Assembly: GCA_024508675.1 (NCBI GenBank)
Contig: JANINQ010000004.1
Location: 1-52,723, forward strand
Direction of reading: 5' to 3'
DNA length: 52,723 bases
Source: Afipia sp.
Lineage (GTDB): Bacteria > Pseudomonadota > Alphaproteobacteria > Rhizobiales > Xanthobacteraceae
Shown here: piece by piece, positions 23,716 to 30,598 of the stretch
Layout: the number at the start of each line of letters is the position of its first letter
Numbering within the stretch: position 1 is the stretch's first letter
Translations under genes and position numbers: made by a program
Notes under the pieces: generated by a model
What the model was told of the DNA's origin: nothing
Databases searched by the model: none
The model's input: only the letters and a program-made list of their open reading frames with translations

Positions 23716-26286
23716 TTGATCGGATCGAGCCAAGACCCGCCGGAGCGTCCGCGGACTGCCGAGGATGCCCGGAAAGCCGAGCTTGCGCAGGCGCTGCAGC
23801 GCGCGCGGCTTGCGGTCGCATGGGAGCGTGGCTGGCCGCATATCGCACGGCTTCTGACGGTTGCCGGGCTGTTTCTGGCGGTCTCCTGGGCTGGTCTCTG
23901 GGTTATCTTCCCGTTCTCCGCGCGCATTGTCGCCTTTGCTGTTTTTGTCGTGCTCGCCATTGCCGCGCTGATTCCGGCGCTCCGCTTTCGCTGGCCGACA
24001 CGCGAGGATGCGCTGCGTCGTCTCGATCGTGGAACCGGTATTGCGCACCGTCCCGCCACCGCGCTGACCGATACGCTGAAGTCGCAGGACCCGATCACGC
24101 AGGCGCTCTGGGAAGAACAGCGCGCACGAACGCTGGCGTCGATCAAGCGCATCCGCGCCGGTCTGCCGTCGCCGCGCCTTGCGTTGCACGACCCATGGGC
24201 GCTGCGTGCGCTTGTTGTCGTGCTGATGGTGGCAACCTATGTCGCGGCGGGAAGCGACCGCTTCGCGCGCGTGGTCGCGGCGTTCGACTGGGATGGCGCA
24301 TTCTCCCCGGCCAATGTCCGGGTCGATGCATGGGTGACGCCGCCGCCTTACACCAGCCGTCCGCCAGTCATCCTGTCGGCGTCCGCCAGCAAGGACGCGC
24401 AGTCGCCGGACGCCGGACCGGTTTCCGTACCTGCCGGAAGCACGCTGATCGTGCGGTCCAGCGGCGGCCGTCTCGATGTCGCCACGGGCGGCGCTGTGAC
24501 CGAAGTGCCCATGACCGGCAACGCCCCGCAAGGGACGAACGAACGTCATTTCACCATCGCAGGTGACGGCACTGCGCATGTCCGTTCGCCGTCGGGACAG
24601 CCGCAATGGACATTCAATGCGCTGCCCGATCGTGCGCCGAGCATCTCGCTTGCGAAAGATCCTGAGCGGCAGGCCAAGGGTGCTCTGCTGTTGTCCTACA
24701 AGCTTGAAGATGATTACGGCGTCACCGAAGCGCATGCACAGTTCGCGCCGCGCACGGCAAAGGCCAAAGATGGCAAGGACGAGAGCGCGCAGCCACAGCC
24801 GCTGTTCGATCCGCCGTCGATCACGCTTGGCTTGCCGAATGCGCGCACACGCAACGGCGTCGGCCAGACCGTGAAGGACCTCAGCGAGAATCCCTATGCC
24901 GGCGCAGATGTCACGCTGACCCTGACGGCGAAGGACGAAGCCGGCAACGAGGGGCGCAGCGAGCCGTTCGACATGCGCCTTCCCGAGCGGTTGTTCGTGA
25001 AGCCGCTGGCGCGGGCGCTGATCGAGCAGCGCCGCAACCTTGCTCTCGACGCCAACCAGAAGCCGCTGGTGCTGATCGCTCTTGAGGCGCTGATGATTGC
25101 GCCCGAAGCATTCACGCCCGAGCTTGGGCATTATCTCGGCTTGCGCAGCGTCGCGAACCAGCTCACCCGCGCCAATACGCGCGAGGCTATGCGCGGAACG
25201 GTCGACAGCTTGTGGGCGCTCGCGGTCGCAATCGAAGATGGCAACATCACCGATGTCGAAAAGGCGCTTCGCGCGGCGCAGGACGCGCTCAAGGAAGCGT
25301 TGGAGCGCGGCGCCAGCGACGAGGAAATCAAGAAGCTCACCGATAATCTGCGCGCGGCGCTGGATAACTTCATGCGCCAGCTTGCGGAACAGCTCCGCAA
25401 CAATCCGCAGCAGCTGGCGCGCCCGCTCGACCCCAACGCCAAGGTGATGCGCCAGCAGGACCTCAAGAGCATGATCGATCGCATGGAGCGCCTGTCGCGT
25501 TCCGGCGACAAGGATGCTGCGCGCGCCTTGCTCGATCAGATGCAGCAGATGCTGGAAAACCTGCAGATGGCGCAGCCGGGGCAGGGCGGCGACGGCGACA
25601 TGGAGCAGGCGCTGAACGAACTCGGCGACATGATCCGCAAGCAGCAGCAGTTGCGCGATCGTACCTTCAAGCAGGGGCAGGACTCGCGGCGGGACCGCAG
25701 CCGCGGTGAGCAGGGCAACCAGAGCCAGATGGACGGGCTGCGTCAGGATCAGCAGGCGCTGCGCGATCGCCTCGGCAAGTTGCTCGACGACATGAAGAAG
25801 AACGGCATGATGCCCGGCCAGCGCGGCGAGAAGGGACAGCCGGGGCAGGGCCAGCGCGGTCAGCAGGGACAGGATGGCCAGGACGACGGCGATTCGCTCG
25901 GCGATGCCGACTCTGCGATGGGCGACGCCGGCAATCAGCTCGGCGAGGGTAATGCCGACAGTGCCGCGGACTCACAGGGCCGCGCGCTCGAAGCCCTGCG
26001 CAAGGGCGCGCAGAATCTGGCGCAGTCGATGCAGCAGGGCGAGGGACAGGACAACGGACCGGGCAACCGCGTCGGCCGCCAGCAGAACAGCGGCAACACT
26101 ACTGACCCGCTGGGACGGCCACTCAGTGGCCGTGAGTGGAGCGACGATCTCACGGTGAAAATCCCCGGCGAGATCGATGTGCAGCGCGTACGCCGCATTC
26201 TGGAAGAACTCCGGCGCCGTCTGGCCGATCCGAACCGGCCACAGATCGAACTCGATTACATCGAGCGCCTGCTCAAGGACTATTGA
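23716..26286 (+). CDS. TIGR02302 / DUF4175 family large membrane protein
   Basis: A protein of about 856 residues if the TTG at 23716 (GGAG six bases upstream) is used; the same frame is open back to GTG 23602 and includes ATG 23638. Two membrane segments lie near residues 45-95 and a third near residues 160-180. The middle holds a beta-rich region (VRVDAWVTPPPYTSRPPV). The second half is helical and Gln/Met-rich (RQQDLKSMIDRMERLSRSG), then a low-complexity Gly/Gln stretch (GEKGQPGQGQRGQQGQDGQ). The C terminus GEIDVQRVRRILEELRRRL is conserved. Function is unknown; the architecture suggests a surface or envelope protein. Confidence 0.85.
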   Translation: MIGSSQDPPERPRTAEDARKAELAQALQRARLAVAWERGWPHIARLLTVAGLFLAVSWAGLWVIFPFSARIVAFAVFVVLAIAALIPALRFRWPTREDALRRLDRGTGIAHRPATALTDTLKSQDPITQALWEEQRARTLASIKRIRAGLPSPRLALHDPWALRALVVVLMVATYVAAGSDRFARVVAAFDWDGAFSPANVRVDAWVTPPPYTSRPPVILSASASKDAQSPDAGPVSVPAGSTLIVRSSGGRLDVATGGAVTEVPMTGNAPQGTNERHFTIAGDGTAHVRSPSGQPQWTFNALPDRAPSISLAKDPERQAKGALLLSYKLEDDYGVTEAHAQFAPRTAKAKDGKDESAQPQPLFDPPSITLGLPNARTRNGVGQTVKDLSENPYAGADVTLTLTAKDEAGNEGRSEPFDMRLPERLFVKPLARALIEQRRNLALDANQKPLVLIALEALMIAPEAFTPELGHYLGLRSVANQLTRANTREAMRGTVDSLWALAVAIEDGNITDVEKALRAAQDALKEALERGASDEEIKKLTDNLRAALDNFMRQLAEQLRNNPQQLARPLDPNAKVMRQQDLKSMIDRMERLSRSGDKDAARALLDQMQQMLENLQMAQPGQGGDGDMEQALNELGDMIRKQQQLRDRTFKQGQDSRRDRSRGEQGNQSQMDGLRQDQQALRDRLGKLLDDMKKNGMMPGQRGEKGQPGQGQRGQQGQDGQDDGDSLGDADSAMGDAGNQLGEGNADSAADSQGRALEALRKGAQNLAQSMQQGEGQDNGPGNRVGRQQNSGNTTDPLGRPLSGREWSDDLTVKIPGEIDVQRVRRILEELRRRLADPNRPQIELDYIERLLKDY

Positions 26287-26310
26287 GCTTCTGATTTCCT
26301 GACCGTCGTA

Positions 26311-26452
26311 CGTCATGGCCGGACTTGTTCCGGACATCCCGTCTTGTTTTCGTCATTGCGAGTAAAGCAATCCACCTTGAAGAGATGGATTGCCTCGTCG
26401 CCATGGCGCGGCGAAGACGCGCGTAAACGCGCTCATGGTTCCTCGCAATCAC
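26311..26452. repeat. Composite intergenic palindromic repeat
   Basis: Two modules lie side by side. The first has CGTCATGGCCGGACTTGTTC with stem CCGGA/TCCGG (26319-26333). The second has the ends GTCATTGCGAG (26352-26362) and CTCGCAATCAC (26442-26452), nearly complementary, and inside them GCAATCCA/TGGATTGC (26367-26393). I recognise this combination as similar to dispersed intergenic repeats common in Bradyrhizobium and Rhodopseudomonas genomes; that comparison is from memory. Confidence 0.75.
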
Positions 26453-26456
26453 AGGC

Positions 26457-26512
26457 TTGACTATCCCCGGCAACGGTCGTATTTAACCAGAAGGTTATTT
26501 AACTATATGGTT
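26457..26512 (+). promoter_or_regulatory. Promoter and putative operator of the second ArsR operon
   Basis: TTGACT (26457-26462) and TATTTA (26480-26485) are 17 bases apart. Just downstream lies TTAACTATATGGTT (26499-26512), which matches 13 of 14 bases of the sequence at the other ArsR start. AACC/GGTT pairs around it give partial dyad symmetry. Confidence 0.6.
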
Positions 26513-26514
26513 AT

Positions 26515-26916
26515 GTGAAAGCCGAGATGGACCCGCTCAGCATCAAGTTCGCCGCTCTTGCCGATCCCACCCGCCGCGCCATTCTCGCGCGGCTGGTCCT
26601 TGGCGAGACGTCGGTGACGGAACTCGCCGAGCCATTCGCCATGAGCATGCCTGCGGTTTCGAAACATCTGAAAGTTCTGGAGCATGCCGGCCTCGTGACG
26701 CGGGGCCGTGCCGCGCAGTGGCGTCCCTGCAAGATCGAACCGGCGGCGCTGAAGGAAGTTGACGACTGGCTCGAGAACTATCGCCGCTTCTGGGAGGCGG
26801 GGCTGGATCGCCTCGAAGCCTATCTCGGTGAGTTGCAGGCCAAGGACGCACTTGAAGCTTCGGTCAAGCCGCGCAGGCCGGCGAAACGCAAGGCACCGAA
26901 GCGATCCGGAAAATAA
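26515..26916 (+). CDS. ArsR-family regulator of the second VOC/SRPBCC operon
   Basis: A winged-helix regulator of 133 residues from GTG 26515, or 129 from ATG 26527. IKFAALADPTRRAILARLVLG, SVTELAEPFAMSMPAVSKHLKVLEHAGLV and NYRRFWEAGLDRLEAYL parallel the other ArsR protein in the window residue for residue in the recognition helix (AMS-PAV-KHL). It ends in a basic tail, KPRRPAKRKAPKRSGK. No metal-site cysteines are seen. No good ribosome site is visible. It leads a same-strand run of VOC and SRPBCC genes and probably represses it. Confidence 0.88.
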   Translation: MKAEMDPLSIKFAALADPTRRAILARLVLGETSVTELAEPFAMSMPAVSKHLKVLEHAGLVTRGRAAQWRPCKIEPAALKEVDDWLENYRRFWEAGLDRLEAYLGELQAKDALEASVKPRRPAKRKAPKRSGK

Positions 26917-26969
26917 ATCACCGGTCTTGAATCACATCAGACCATCAACCGCGCGTAAGGAGTATCGCA

Positions 26970-27407
26970 ATGGCCGATCAGACAAACCAGCTTCCCCCGC
27001 TTGTTCCGCATCTTGTGGTCGAGGGTGCAGCCGACGCACTTGAATTCTACAGCAAGGCCTTTGGCGCGACCGAAACCCTGCGCATGCCTGCGGAAGACGG
27101 CAAGCGCCTGATGCACGCGCAGATGATCGTGAACGGCGCGACCGTGTTTCTGATGGATTATTTCCCGGAATACTGCTCGCACGGTGACGGGAAAACAGAA
27201 TCGCCGAAGAAGCTTGGTGCCTCGACCTTCCTGATTCATCTCGAAGTGCCGAACTGCGACGAAGCCTACAAGCGCGCCATTGCCGCCGGCGCGACGTCCA
27301 TCCTCGAACCGTGGGATGCGTTTTGGGGCGCGCGCTATGCGCAGGTGCGCGATCCGTTCGGTCATGGCTGGAGCCTTGCGCATCCGCAGCCCGCGCCCGC
27401 TGCCTGA
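26970..27407 (+). CDS. VOC family glyoxalase-like protein
   Basis: A 145-residue VOC-fold protein: LVPHLVVEGAADALEFYSKAFGA opens the first module, HAQMIVNGATVFLMDYFPE follows, and the second module ends in RYAQVRDPFGHGWSLA. The HGWSLA end is the usual last strand of PhnB-like glyoxalase-family proteins. AAGGAG lies about 9 bases upstream of the ATG. It follows the ArsR gene by 53 bp. The substrate is unknown. Confidence 0.88.
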   Translation: MADQTNQLPPLVPHLVVEGAADALEFYSKAFGATETLRMPAEDGKRLMHAQMIVNGATVFLMDYFPEYCSHGDGKTESPKKLGASTFLIHLEVPNCDEAYKRAIAAGATSILEPWDAFWGARYAQVRDPFGHGWSLAHPQPAPAA

Positions 27408-27449
27408 TAGTCCGCGCATCACAACAGCAACAATTCCCGGAGAAGAGAA

Positions 27450-27980
27450 ATGGCTTCGTCCCAATCGGCCGCCGCTGCGGAAACCTTCAGCAAGGAATTC
27501 GTCATCGAGCGTCTGTTCGATGCGCCGCGCGAACTGGTCTGGAAGGTGTTTACCGAGCGCGATCATCTGATGCGCTGGTGGGGCCCGAAAGGATTCAAGA
27601 TGATCGTCGGTGAACTCGACCTCAGGCCCGGCGGCATCTTCCTCTATGGCATGCAGGCCCCGAACGGCAGCGAGATGTGGGGCAAGTGGGTGTTCCGCGA
27701 AATCGTCGAACCCGAACGGCTGGTGTTTGTCAGTTCGTTTTCCGACAAGAATGCCGGCCTGACCCGTCATCCCATGGCCCCGACATGGCCAATCGAAATG
27801 CTGGGCACGGCGACCTTCATCGATCAGGGCGGCAAGACGCTGCTGGTCAATCGCGTGGTCGCACTCAATGCCTCGAGCGAGGAGCGCGCGACATTCGAGG
27901 GCAACTTCGACAGCATGACCCAGGGCTGGGGCGGGACGTGGGATCAGCTCGCGGCCTATCTCGCGACCCTGCAGGCATAA
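27450..27980 (+). CDS. SRPBCC / AHSA1 domain protein
   Basis: A 176-residue START-like protein: FVIERLFDAPRELVWKVFTERD, LMRWWGPKGFKMI, LDLRPGGIFLYGMQ, and the end GNFDSMTQGWGGTWDQLAAYL are the standard AHSA1 blocks. Compared with the counterpart at 17453 it carries a longer middle section with MAPTWPIEMLGTATF. GGAGAAGAG lies just before the ATG. Third gene of the second ArsR-led cluster. Confidence 0.9.
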   Translation: MASSQSAAAAETFSKEFVIERLFDAPRELVWKVFTERDHLMRWWGPKGFKMIVGELDLRPGGIFLYGMQAPNGSEMWGKWVFREIVEPERLVFVSSFSDKNAGLTRHPMAPTWPIEMLGTATFIDQGGKTLLVNRVVALNASSEERATFEGNFDSMTQGWGGTWDQLAAYLATLQA

Positions 27981-27990
27981 GAGCGAAACC

Positions 27991-28095
27991 ATGAACGAAC
28001 TCGTTCCGATCTCGGCGACGGCGCTCTGGACCGGCTGCATTCCCAGCGGCCGGTCCTGCGAGCGGCTGCGTCTGATCTTTCCCTGGCGGCGCTGA
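27991..28095 (+). CDS. Possible 34-residue peptide between two SRPBCC genes
   Basis: An ATG-started frame encodes MNELVPISATALWTGCIPSG and a basic end (RLRLIFPWRR). It lies 10 bases after one SRPBCC gene and 23 before the next, in the same direction. There is no strong ribosome site and no family I recognise. It may be chance or the remnant of a lost gene. Confidence 0.2.
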   Translation: MNELVPISATALWTGCIPSGRSCERLRLIFPWRR

Positions 28096-28118
28096 CGCCA
28101 TTCTTATGGAGATTCCGG

Positions 28119-28652
28119 ATGACCACCCTGATGTATGTTGCCATCGCCTTGGCGGTCCTGATCGCGATCGTGCTTGGTCTTGCGGTGATGCGGCCCGACA
28201 CATTCCGCGTGCAGCGCTCGATCGATATCAACGCACCGGCGGACAAGATATTCCCGTTGATCAATGATTACAGGAACTGGGGTTCGTGGTCGCCATATGA
28301 GCATGTCGATCCCGACATGCAGCGTACCTTCAGCGGAGCGCCGAGCGGCAAGGGCTCCGTCTATGAATGGCGCGGCAACAAGAACATCGGCCATGGCCGG
28401 ATGGAAATTATCGATACCACGACGCCGTCGAAGATCGTCATCAAGCTGGATTTCTTCAGCCCGTTCGAAGCGCACAACATGGCCGAGTTCACCATGCAGC
28501 CCAAGGGCGGTGCGACAAATGTAACCTGGGTGATGCACGGGCCGGTGCCGTTCATGGCCAAGATCATTCACATGTTCATGAACATGGATCGCATGGTGGG
28601 CGGCCAGTTTCAGCAGGGACTGGTCAGCATGAAGGCCGTCGCGGAGAAGTGA
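28119..28652 (+). CDS. Membrane-anchored SRPBCC family protein
   Basis: A 177-residue protein with one N-terminal membrane segment (about residues 3-23) and then a polyketide-cyclase-like SRPBCC domain: VQRSIDINAPADKIFPLINDYRNW, WSPYEHVDPDMQRTFSG, GSVYEWRGNKNIGHGRMEI, and VTWVMHGPVPFMAKIIHMFM. TGGAGATT lies upstream of the ATG. It ends the second ArsR cluster and is convergent with soxR. The ligand is unknown. Confidence 0.88.
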   Translation: MTTLMYVAIALAVLIAIVLGLAVMRPDTFRVQRSIDINAPADKIFPLINDYRNWGSWSPYEHVDPDMQRTFSGAPSGKGSVYEWRGNKNIGHGRMEIIDTTTPSKIVIKLDFFSPFEAHNMAEFTMQPKGGATNVTWVMHGPVPFMAKIIHMFMNMDRMVGGQFQQGLVSMKAVAEK

Positions 28653-28673
28653 CGGAGTGATGCGGTGTCTGCG

Positions 28674-29135
28674 CTACCGATCAAACAGCCTTGCTCCGGG
28701 ACCATGCGCCGCCGCCTTGTCGCCCGGATTGCGCAGCGGGCAGGTCTTGAGCGACAGGCATCCGCACCCGATGCAGCCGCCGAGATGGTCGCGCAGACGC
28801 GTCAGCCTGTCGATGCGCTCGTCGAGATCGGCACGCCATTTCGCGGACAGCCTCGCCCAATCCCTGGCCGTCGGCGTGCGGTTGTCGGGCAGCGTCGTCA
28901 GCGCATCGCGGATCGCCGAAAGCGGCACGCCCGTGCTCTGCGCCACCTTGATGACGGCTATGCGGCGCAACACCGCGCGGGGATAGCGGCGCTGGTTGCC
29001 CCGGTTTCGCGAACTCGAGATCAGCCCCTTCGATTCATAGAAGTGGAGGGTGGAGACCGCGACGCCGCACCGTTCGGCCACCTCGCCGACACTCAGCTCC
29101 CGCGCGATCCGGACAGGCTTGCTCTGCTTCGTCAT
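28674..29135 (-). CDS. soxR: Redox-sensitive transcriptional activator SoxR
   Basis: A 153-residue MerR-family regulator. The N-terminal helix-turn-helix has LSVGEVAERCGVAVSTLHFYESKGLI and the wing RNRGNQRRYPRAVLRRI. A dimerisation helix follows. The [2Fe-2S] cluster ligands are C121, C124, C126 and C132 in CIGCGCLSLKTC (CX2CXCX5C), the diagnostic SoxR pattern. In non-enteric bacteria SoxR usually controls a few genes for exporters, monooxygenases and reductases in response to redox-cycling compounds. Its start lies just beyond a SoxR-type box shared with the divergent monooxygenase gene. Confidence 0.95.
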   Translation of the reverse strand: MTKQSKPVRIARELSVGEVAERCGVAVSTLHFYESKGLISSSRNRGNQRRYPRAVLRRIAVIKVAQSTGVPLSAIRDALTTLPDNRTPTARDWARLSAKWRADLDERIDRLTRLRDHLGGCIGCGCLSLKTCPLRNPGDKAAAHGPGARLFDR

Positions 29136-29138
29136 CGC

Positions 29139-29169
29139 TTGACCTCAACTATGGTTGAGGTTCTAGGCT
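29139..29169 (+). promoter_or_regulatory. SoxR-type promoter with dyad operator
   Basis: TTGACC (29139-29144) and TAGGCT (29164-29169) are 19 bases apart, the long spacer of promoters activated by MerR-family proteins. Between them lies the perfect dyad ACCTCAAC-TATG-GTTGAGGT (29142-29161), close to the known SoxR box CCTCAAGTTAACTTGAGG. It reads toward the monooxygenase gene at 29237 and sits 4 bases from the soxR start. Confidence 0.85.
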
Positions 29170-29236
29170 GCCCTCATCGCCGCCGCAAGCATCGTCATGC
29201 GATGAACGCGGCAGGCTCGCAATCAGAGATGGAATC

Positions 29237-29626
29237 ATGCCAGAAGCGACACATCAGGATCAGACTCAGTCACAGGACAGCCCGCTGCGGCCGTTCGTGC
29301 TCATCAACAGCTTCACGCCCAAGCCGGGAAAGATCGACGAACTGGCGCGTTTGTTGGAAGCGGCGCGCGACCAGTTCGCGGACCGCGTTCCCGGCTTCCA
29401 TGGTGGTCGCGTCTACCGCGATGTGGATGGAAGCTCGGCTCTGCTCATCAGCGTGTTTGAAACCGAAGGTTACTACGAGAGCTGGATCGCGACCGCGACG
29501 TTTGCCGACTATCAGCGGCAGATCGCCGACATCACAGACGGCATGGGTCAATCGCGGATCGAGGCGGGCCGGTCGTCGCGAACGTCTGGCCGCGGGACCA
29601 TGCAGATGGGAGATGCCGCCGCATAA
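29237..29626 (+). CDS. ABM-family (quinol monooxygenase-like) protein
   Basis: A 129-residue protein with an antibiotic-biosynthesis-monooxygenase fold: FVLINSFTPKPGKIDELARLLE, DRVPGFHGGRVYRDVDGSSALLISVFE and DYQRQIADI. ABM proteins are small dimeric alpha-beta barrels; some oxidise quinols or polyketides without cofactors, and catalytic residues vary. The gene is positioned to be the direct SoxR target through the promoter at 29139-29169. The N-terminal His/Gln-rich stretch and C-terminal Arg/Gly stretch are probably flexible. Confidence 0.87.
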   Translation: MPEATHQDQTQSQDSPLRPFVLINSFTPKPGKIDELARLLEAARDQFADRVPGFHGGRVYRDVDGSSALLISVFETEGYYESWIATATFADYQRQIADITDGMGQSRIEAGRSSRTSGRGTMQMGDAAA

Positions 29627-29657
29627 AGCGCGAGAAGCCCAGAGTCGTGGCGGGTTC

Positions 29658-30446
29658 TCAGCCGTTGCGGCCTTCGCCGCGCAGCGTCGGCAGGCCGATA
29701 CCGGTCGCCTCGAAGCCGCCGTCGACACACAGCATCTGTCCGGTGATGTAGCTGGCACGGTCGCTGCACAGGAAGAAGATCGCTTCGGCGAGTTCTTCCT
29801 CAAGGCCGTAGCGGTTGAGCGGGATGGTGTCGTGATAGTCAGCCCGGATGGCAGGTGTGTGAACTGCCTTCGCCATGGCGGTATCGACCGGCCCCGGCGC
29901 AACGGCATTGACGCGGATGCCCAGCCCGGCGAGTTCGACGGCGAATTGCTTGGTCAGATGGGCAAGGCCCGCCTTGCTGGTGCCGTAGGCCGTGCGCAAG
30001 GTCGAGGCGCGGAGCGCCGAGATCGAAGTGATGTTGACGATTGCGCCGCCGCCATTCTCGCGCATCAGTGGCGCGGCGGCCTGGGTGCACAGAAAAGGTC
30101 CGGTAAGATTAACTGCCAGCACGCGGTCCCAGTCGGCTTGTGTGGTTTCCAGAAGCGGCTTGAAAATCGCAATGCCGGCATTATTCACCAGCGCATCGAG
30201 CCGTCCGAAATGCGCGATGGTCTGCCTGAAGGCGGCATCGACCGCACTGGCATCGGAGACATCGCAATGAATCGCCAGTGTCGTATCGGGTGCGGCAAGC
30301 GTCTTGAAGGTCTGGGCCAGCAGGTCTTTTTCAATGTCGAGCAGCGCCACGTGCCAGCCCTCAGCGAGAAAACGCTTTGCGGCGGCAAGGCCGATGCCAC
30401 GTGCTGCGCCGGTTACCAGCGCGACCTTTGTCTGTCCCTTGGTCAT
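29658..30446 (-). CDS. Short-chain dehydrogenase/reductase (SDR)
   Basis: A 262-residue classical SDR from the ATG at 30446. The NAD(P) motif is VTGAARGIGLAAAK, then LVNNAGIAIFKPL (NNAG), the catalytic serine in NITSISALRAST, and Y-x3-K in AYGTSKAGLAHL. The end GQMLCVDGGFEATG is typical. The acidic residue after strand beta-2 (LLDIEKD) suggests NAD preference. It is convergent with the ABM gene, 31 bp apart, and divergent from the exporter gene. The substrate is unknown. Confidence 0.92.
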   Translation of the reverse strand: MTKGQTKVALVTGAARGIGLAAAKRFLAEGWHVALLDIEKDLLAQTFKTLAAPDTTLAIHCDVSDASAVDAAFRQTIAHFGRLDALVNNAGIAIFKPLLETTQADWDRVLAVNLTGPFLCTQAAAPLMRENGGGAIVNITSISALRASTLRTAYGTSKAGLAHLTKQFAVELAGLGIRVNAVAPGPVDTAMAKAVHTPAIRADYHDTIPLNRYGLEEELAEAIFFLCSDRASYITGQMLCVDGGFEATGIGLPTLRGEGRNG

Positions 30447-30598
30447 GTCCCGTTCCGTTTCTTGATAGGCGCCATCGGCGCTCTCCGTTGCATTGACCAT
30501 TTTTCGCGGCCGATCACAACCACTTCCCGTGAGTTGCCTGCGCACTGACCGCGCGGGCACTCACACAATCGCCCAGAATGTCGAGGATACGTCACGCC

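Noticed and set aside
28665-30548. A 627-codon open frame across soxR, the ABM gene and the SDR gene
   Set aside because: It runs antisense to soxR and the SDR gene, out of frame with the ABM gene, and shows no family motif; high-GC DNA often leaves such frames open.
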